A stretch of 64,000 nucleotides of DNA from Bacteroidota bacterium. Lineage in GTDB: Bacteria > Bacteroidota > Bacteroidia > Chitinophagales > Chitinophagaceae. A program made the position numbers and the translations under genes. The stretch lies in contig JAFAGI010000013.1 of the NCBI GenBank assembly GCA_023422835.1, forward strand, positions 124,001-188,000. The letters are read 5' to 3'. This document shows positions 62,071 to 64,000 of this stretch, piece after piece. Below the pieces are notes generated by a model, which ran no database searches, was not told the DNA's origin, and was given only the letters and a program-made list of their open reading frames with translations. Numbering within the stretch: position 1 is the stretch's first letter; every line of letters begins with the position of its first letter.

Positions 62071-63312
62071 ATGGACATTTTAAGGTTTTTGACGGCAGGC
62101 AGTGTGGACGACGGTAAGAGTACGCTGATCGGCAGGTTGCTGTACGACAGTAAAAATATTCTCATAGACCAGCTTGAAGCTTTGGAGAGAAGCAGCAAAT
62201 TGCGCGAAGACGGATCTGTAGACCTTGCTTTGCTCACAGATGGTTTGCGCGCTGAACGCGAACAGGGCATTACCATTGACGTAGCCTATAAATATTTTTC
62301 TACACCCAGGAGAAAATTTATTATTGCAGATGCACCCGGCCATATTCAGTATACAAGGAACATGGTTACCGGCGCTTCAAATGCAGACCTGATCATCATT
62401 CTGGTAGATGCACGCAATGGAGTAATAGAGCAAACCCGCCGCCACTCCATCATTGCTTCTCTGTTGAATATACCACACATAGTAGTTGCCATCAACAAAA
62501 TGGACCTGGTAGATTACGCAGAAGAAAAGTTTCAGACAATTGTCAGCGACTACAACAAAGTGGCTGAAGCCCTGAATTTAAAAGACATCAACTTCATCCC
62601 CATCAGTGCATTGGATGGTGACAACATTGTAGAAGCTTCTAAAAAAATGGATTGGTATCATGGGCCTACACTCATGCATTTTCTTGAGACAATAGAGGTG
62701 CAGAGCTCTGTAAACCTTACCAATGCACGCTTCCCGGTACAATTGGTACTGCGCCCCCAAGTAGACGAACTTCATGACTACCGTGGCTATGCAGGAAAGA
62801 TTGAAAGCGGCTTTTTCAAAAAAGGCGATAAGATAAAAGTTTTCCCTTCAGGCGTACCCGCAACAATTGCAGCCGTGGAAGTAAACAATAAAATAGCAGA
62901 TGTAGCTTTTGCTCCACAGAGCGCTGTACTGCACTTAGAAGAAGATGTTGACATAAGCCGTGGTGATATGATCGTGAAAGAAGACGATTTGTTGAAGGTG
63001 GCACAGGAGATGGAAGCGCTGGTTTGCTGGATGGATGAAAAACCTATGCAGGTGCGCAACAGGTATATTTTGCAGCACAACAGCAGAAGAGAAATTGTGA
63101 TCATCAGAGACATAAAATACAGGCTGAACGTAAACACATTGGAAAAAGAGGACAATATTTCTTCAGCACAGCTAAATGAAGTGGTACAGGTTGCTCTGAA
63201 AACCGCCTCACCATTGGCTTATGACAGTTATGGAAATATCCGCGAAACAGGCGGCGCAATTTTAATAGATGAAACAAGCTTCGTTACGGTAGGCGCGGTA
63301 TTGTTTCAGTAA
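62071..63312 (+). CDS. cysN: Sulfate adenylyltransferase subunit 1 (GTPase)
   Basis: CysN is the GTPase that drives ATP sulfurylase. The 413-residue product has G1 GSVDDGKST (10-18), G3 DAPGH and G4 NKMD, plus translation-factor beta-barrels. It lacks the C-terminal CysC APS kinase fusion seen in many relatives, in keeping with an APS-type CysH. A 100-base gap after cysD contains only TGGATAATGGAT-like simple sequence. Confidence 0.94.
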   Translation: MDILRFLTAGSVDDGKSTLIGRLLYDSKNILIDQLEALERSSKLREDGSVDLALLTDGLRAEREQGITIDVAYKYFSTPRRKFIIADAPGHIQYTRNMVTGASNADLIIILVDARNGVIEQTRRHSIIASLLNIPHIVVAINKMDLVDYAEEKFQTIVSDYNKVAEALNLKDINFIPISALDGDNIVEASKKMDWYHGPTLMHFLETIEVQSSVNLTNARFPVQLVLRPQVDELHDYRGYAGKIESGFFKKGDKIKVFPSGVPATIAAVEVNNKIADVAFAPQSAVLHLEEDVDISRGDMIVKEDDLLKVAQEMEALVCWMDEKPMQVRNRYILQHNSRREIVIIRDIKYRLNVNTLEKEDNISSAQLNEVVQVALKTASPLAYDSYGNIRETGGAILIDETSFVTVGAVLFQ

Positions 63313-63380
63313 ACTATAAATTGTTAGTGTAAAACAAACAATTTTTTTGACTTATTAGTCCACCAAAATTATAGAGAATA

Positions 63381-64000
63381 ATGCATAAAGGAAAAGTTAT
63401 TATTGCCGGCGCGGGTCCGGGCGACCCAGAGTTGATCACATTGAAAGCAGCGCGCTACCTGGCTATGGCAGATGTGATACTTACCGACAGGCTGGTGAGT
63501 AAAGACATCATTGCCGCCCATGCGTCTGTTTTTGCTGAAGTAATTTTAGTGGGTAAAGATGGTTGCAAAAATGGCATGTCTGTAACGCAGGAGGAAATAA
63601 ATCGTTTAATAGTTATGTATGCTAAGCAAGGCAACACCGTAGTGCGGTTAAAGGGCGGCGATGTAGCTTTTTTCTCGAATGTATTGGATGAATTACAAAC
63701 ACTGGCGCAAAATAATATTGCTTATGAAATTATTCCCGGTATCACTGCAGCATCGGGTGCATCTGCATTTGCAGGCATGCCGCTTACTGCCCGGGGACAT
63801 AGCCGTGGCGTGCGTTTCATGACATGGTCAGCCGGTAATTATAAGCAGGAAGATAATGTAGATTGGAAAGAATTAGCGCATACAAAAGATACGCTTGTGT
63901 TTTACATGGCAGGGGCGAACTGGAAAGAACTGGCCGCACATTTTATAGAAAATCAGGTTGATGAAAATAAAAAGATTGCCATCATAGAGCAGGCCACCAC
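63381..64000 (+). CDS. cobA: Uroporphyrinogen-III C-methyltransferase, partial
   Basis: The frame from the ATG at 63381 stays open to the window end, giving 206 residues. It has GAGPGDPELITLKAARYL, RLVSKDI, VVRLKGGD and IPGITAASGASAFAGMPLTARG, all typical of SAM-dependent uroporphyrinogen-III methyltransferase. The usual FGRG after GGD is replaced by VAFFSN. It makes precorrin-2 for siroheme, the cofactor of sulfite reductase, which fits its place after cysH-cysD-cysN. Confidence 0.9.
   Translation, partial: MHKGKVIIAGAGPGDPELITLKAARYLAMADVILTDRLVSKDIIAAHASVFAEVILVGKDGCKNGMSVTQEEINRLIVMYAKQGNTVVRLKGGDVAFFSNVLDELQTLAQNNIAYEIIPGITAASGASAFAGMPLTARGHSRGVRFMTWSAGNYKQEDNVDWKELAHTKDTLVFYMAGANWKELAAHFIENQVDENKKIAIIEQAT

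Noticed and set aside
1..64000. tRNA, rRNA or CRISPR features
   Set aside because: No T-loop-like GGTTCGAATCC segment, rRNA-like tract or regularly spaced direct repeat was seen in any gap, though a covariance search was not possible.

Overview
This 64 kb window looks like chromosomal DNA of a Bacteroidota bacterium, most likely near the Chitinophagaceae. The lineage is inferred from gldC, an HU-CCDC81-type protein, a DUF5687 exporter permease, OmpA proteins with TSP3-like repeats, carboxypeptidase-regulatory-like domains, and many start-proximal copies of the Bacteroidota -7 element TAnnTTTG, three of them with a TTTG box 19-20 bp upstream. Strong Shine-Dalgarno sequences are rare. I saw no rRNA, tRNA, CRISPR array, prophage or intact insertion sequence. 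Most of the window is housekeeping DNA.

Layout. 1-6.8 kb (+): end of an FG-GAP-like protein, greA with a terminator-like hairpin in its leader, then an envelope cluster (large TPR protein, outer-membrane beta-barrel, membrane-anchored HU-CCDC81-like protein). 6.9-10.6 kb (-): OmpA-type lipoprotein, CBS protein, alpha/beta hydrolase, cvpA, yqeY, gldC. 11-21 kb: DUF6799-type lipoprotein, YkuK-like nuclease, uvrA, Gfo/Idh/MocA oxidoreductase, HerA/YjgR-type ATPase, murI, carboxypeptidase-regulatory-domain protein, abundant OmpA porin. 21-30.8 kb: polyprenyl diphosphate synthase, recJ, rpsP, alanine dehydrogenase, zapA with a coiled-coil partner, pheT, DUF983, pdxA. 30.8-38.3 kb: a decayed GtrA gene beside a kinase-like orphan, the three-gene transhydrogenase operon (pntAA-pntAB-pntB), a solitary AT-rich Mrr nuclease, a DJ-1/PfpI protein and a 2-hydroxyacid dehydrogenase. 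38.3-50.6 kb (-): octaheme cytochrome fused to HEAT/TPR repeats, ABC exporter, purL, MmcQ/YjbR protein, RluA-type pseudouridine synthase, M1 peptidase. 50.7-59.8 kb: tsaE, rimM-gpmI, DUF4783, murF, kbl, purA and a very acidic protein. 60-64 kb (+): assimilatory sulfate operon cysH-cysD-cysN followed by a siroheme uroporphyrinogen methyltransferase that runs off the window. These genes fit together: sulfate activation, reduction, and the cofactor for sulfite reductase.

The unusual material lies between the genes. Four genes are decaying: GtrA with two in-frame stops, a nucleotidyltransferase with a stop and lost catalytic residues, a DUF2200-like remnant, and the 3' end of an IS110 transposase. 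A dispersed inverted-repeat element occurs three times, always between divergent genes, with a compensatory base change in its stem. Four genes carry a -7 promoter element only 4-5 nt before the start codon, predicting leaderless mRNAs. Two terminators follow no recognisable gene and may mark small RNAs. I did not find a clear new multi-gene defence or biosynthetic system; the best leads are the greA leader, the repeat family, the leaderless set, and the kinase-like/GtrA pair.
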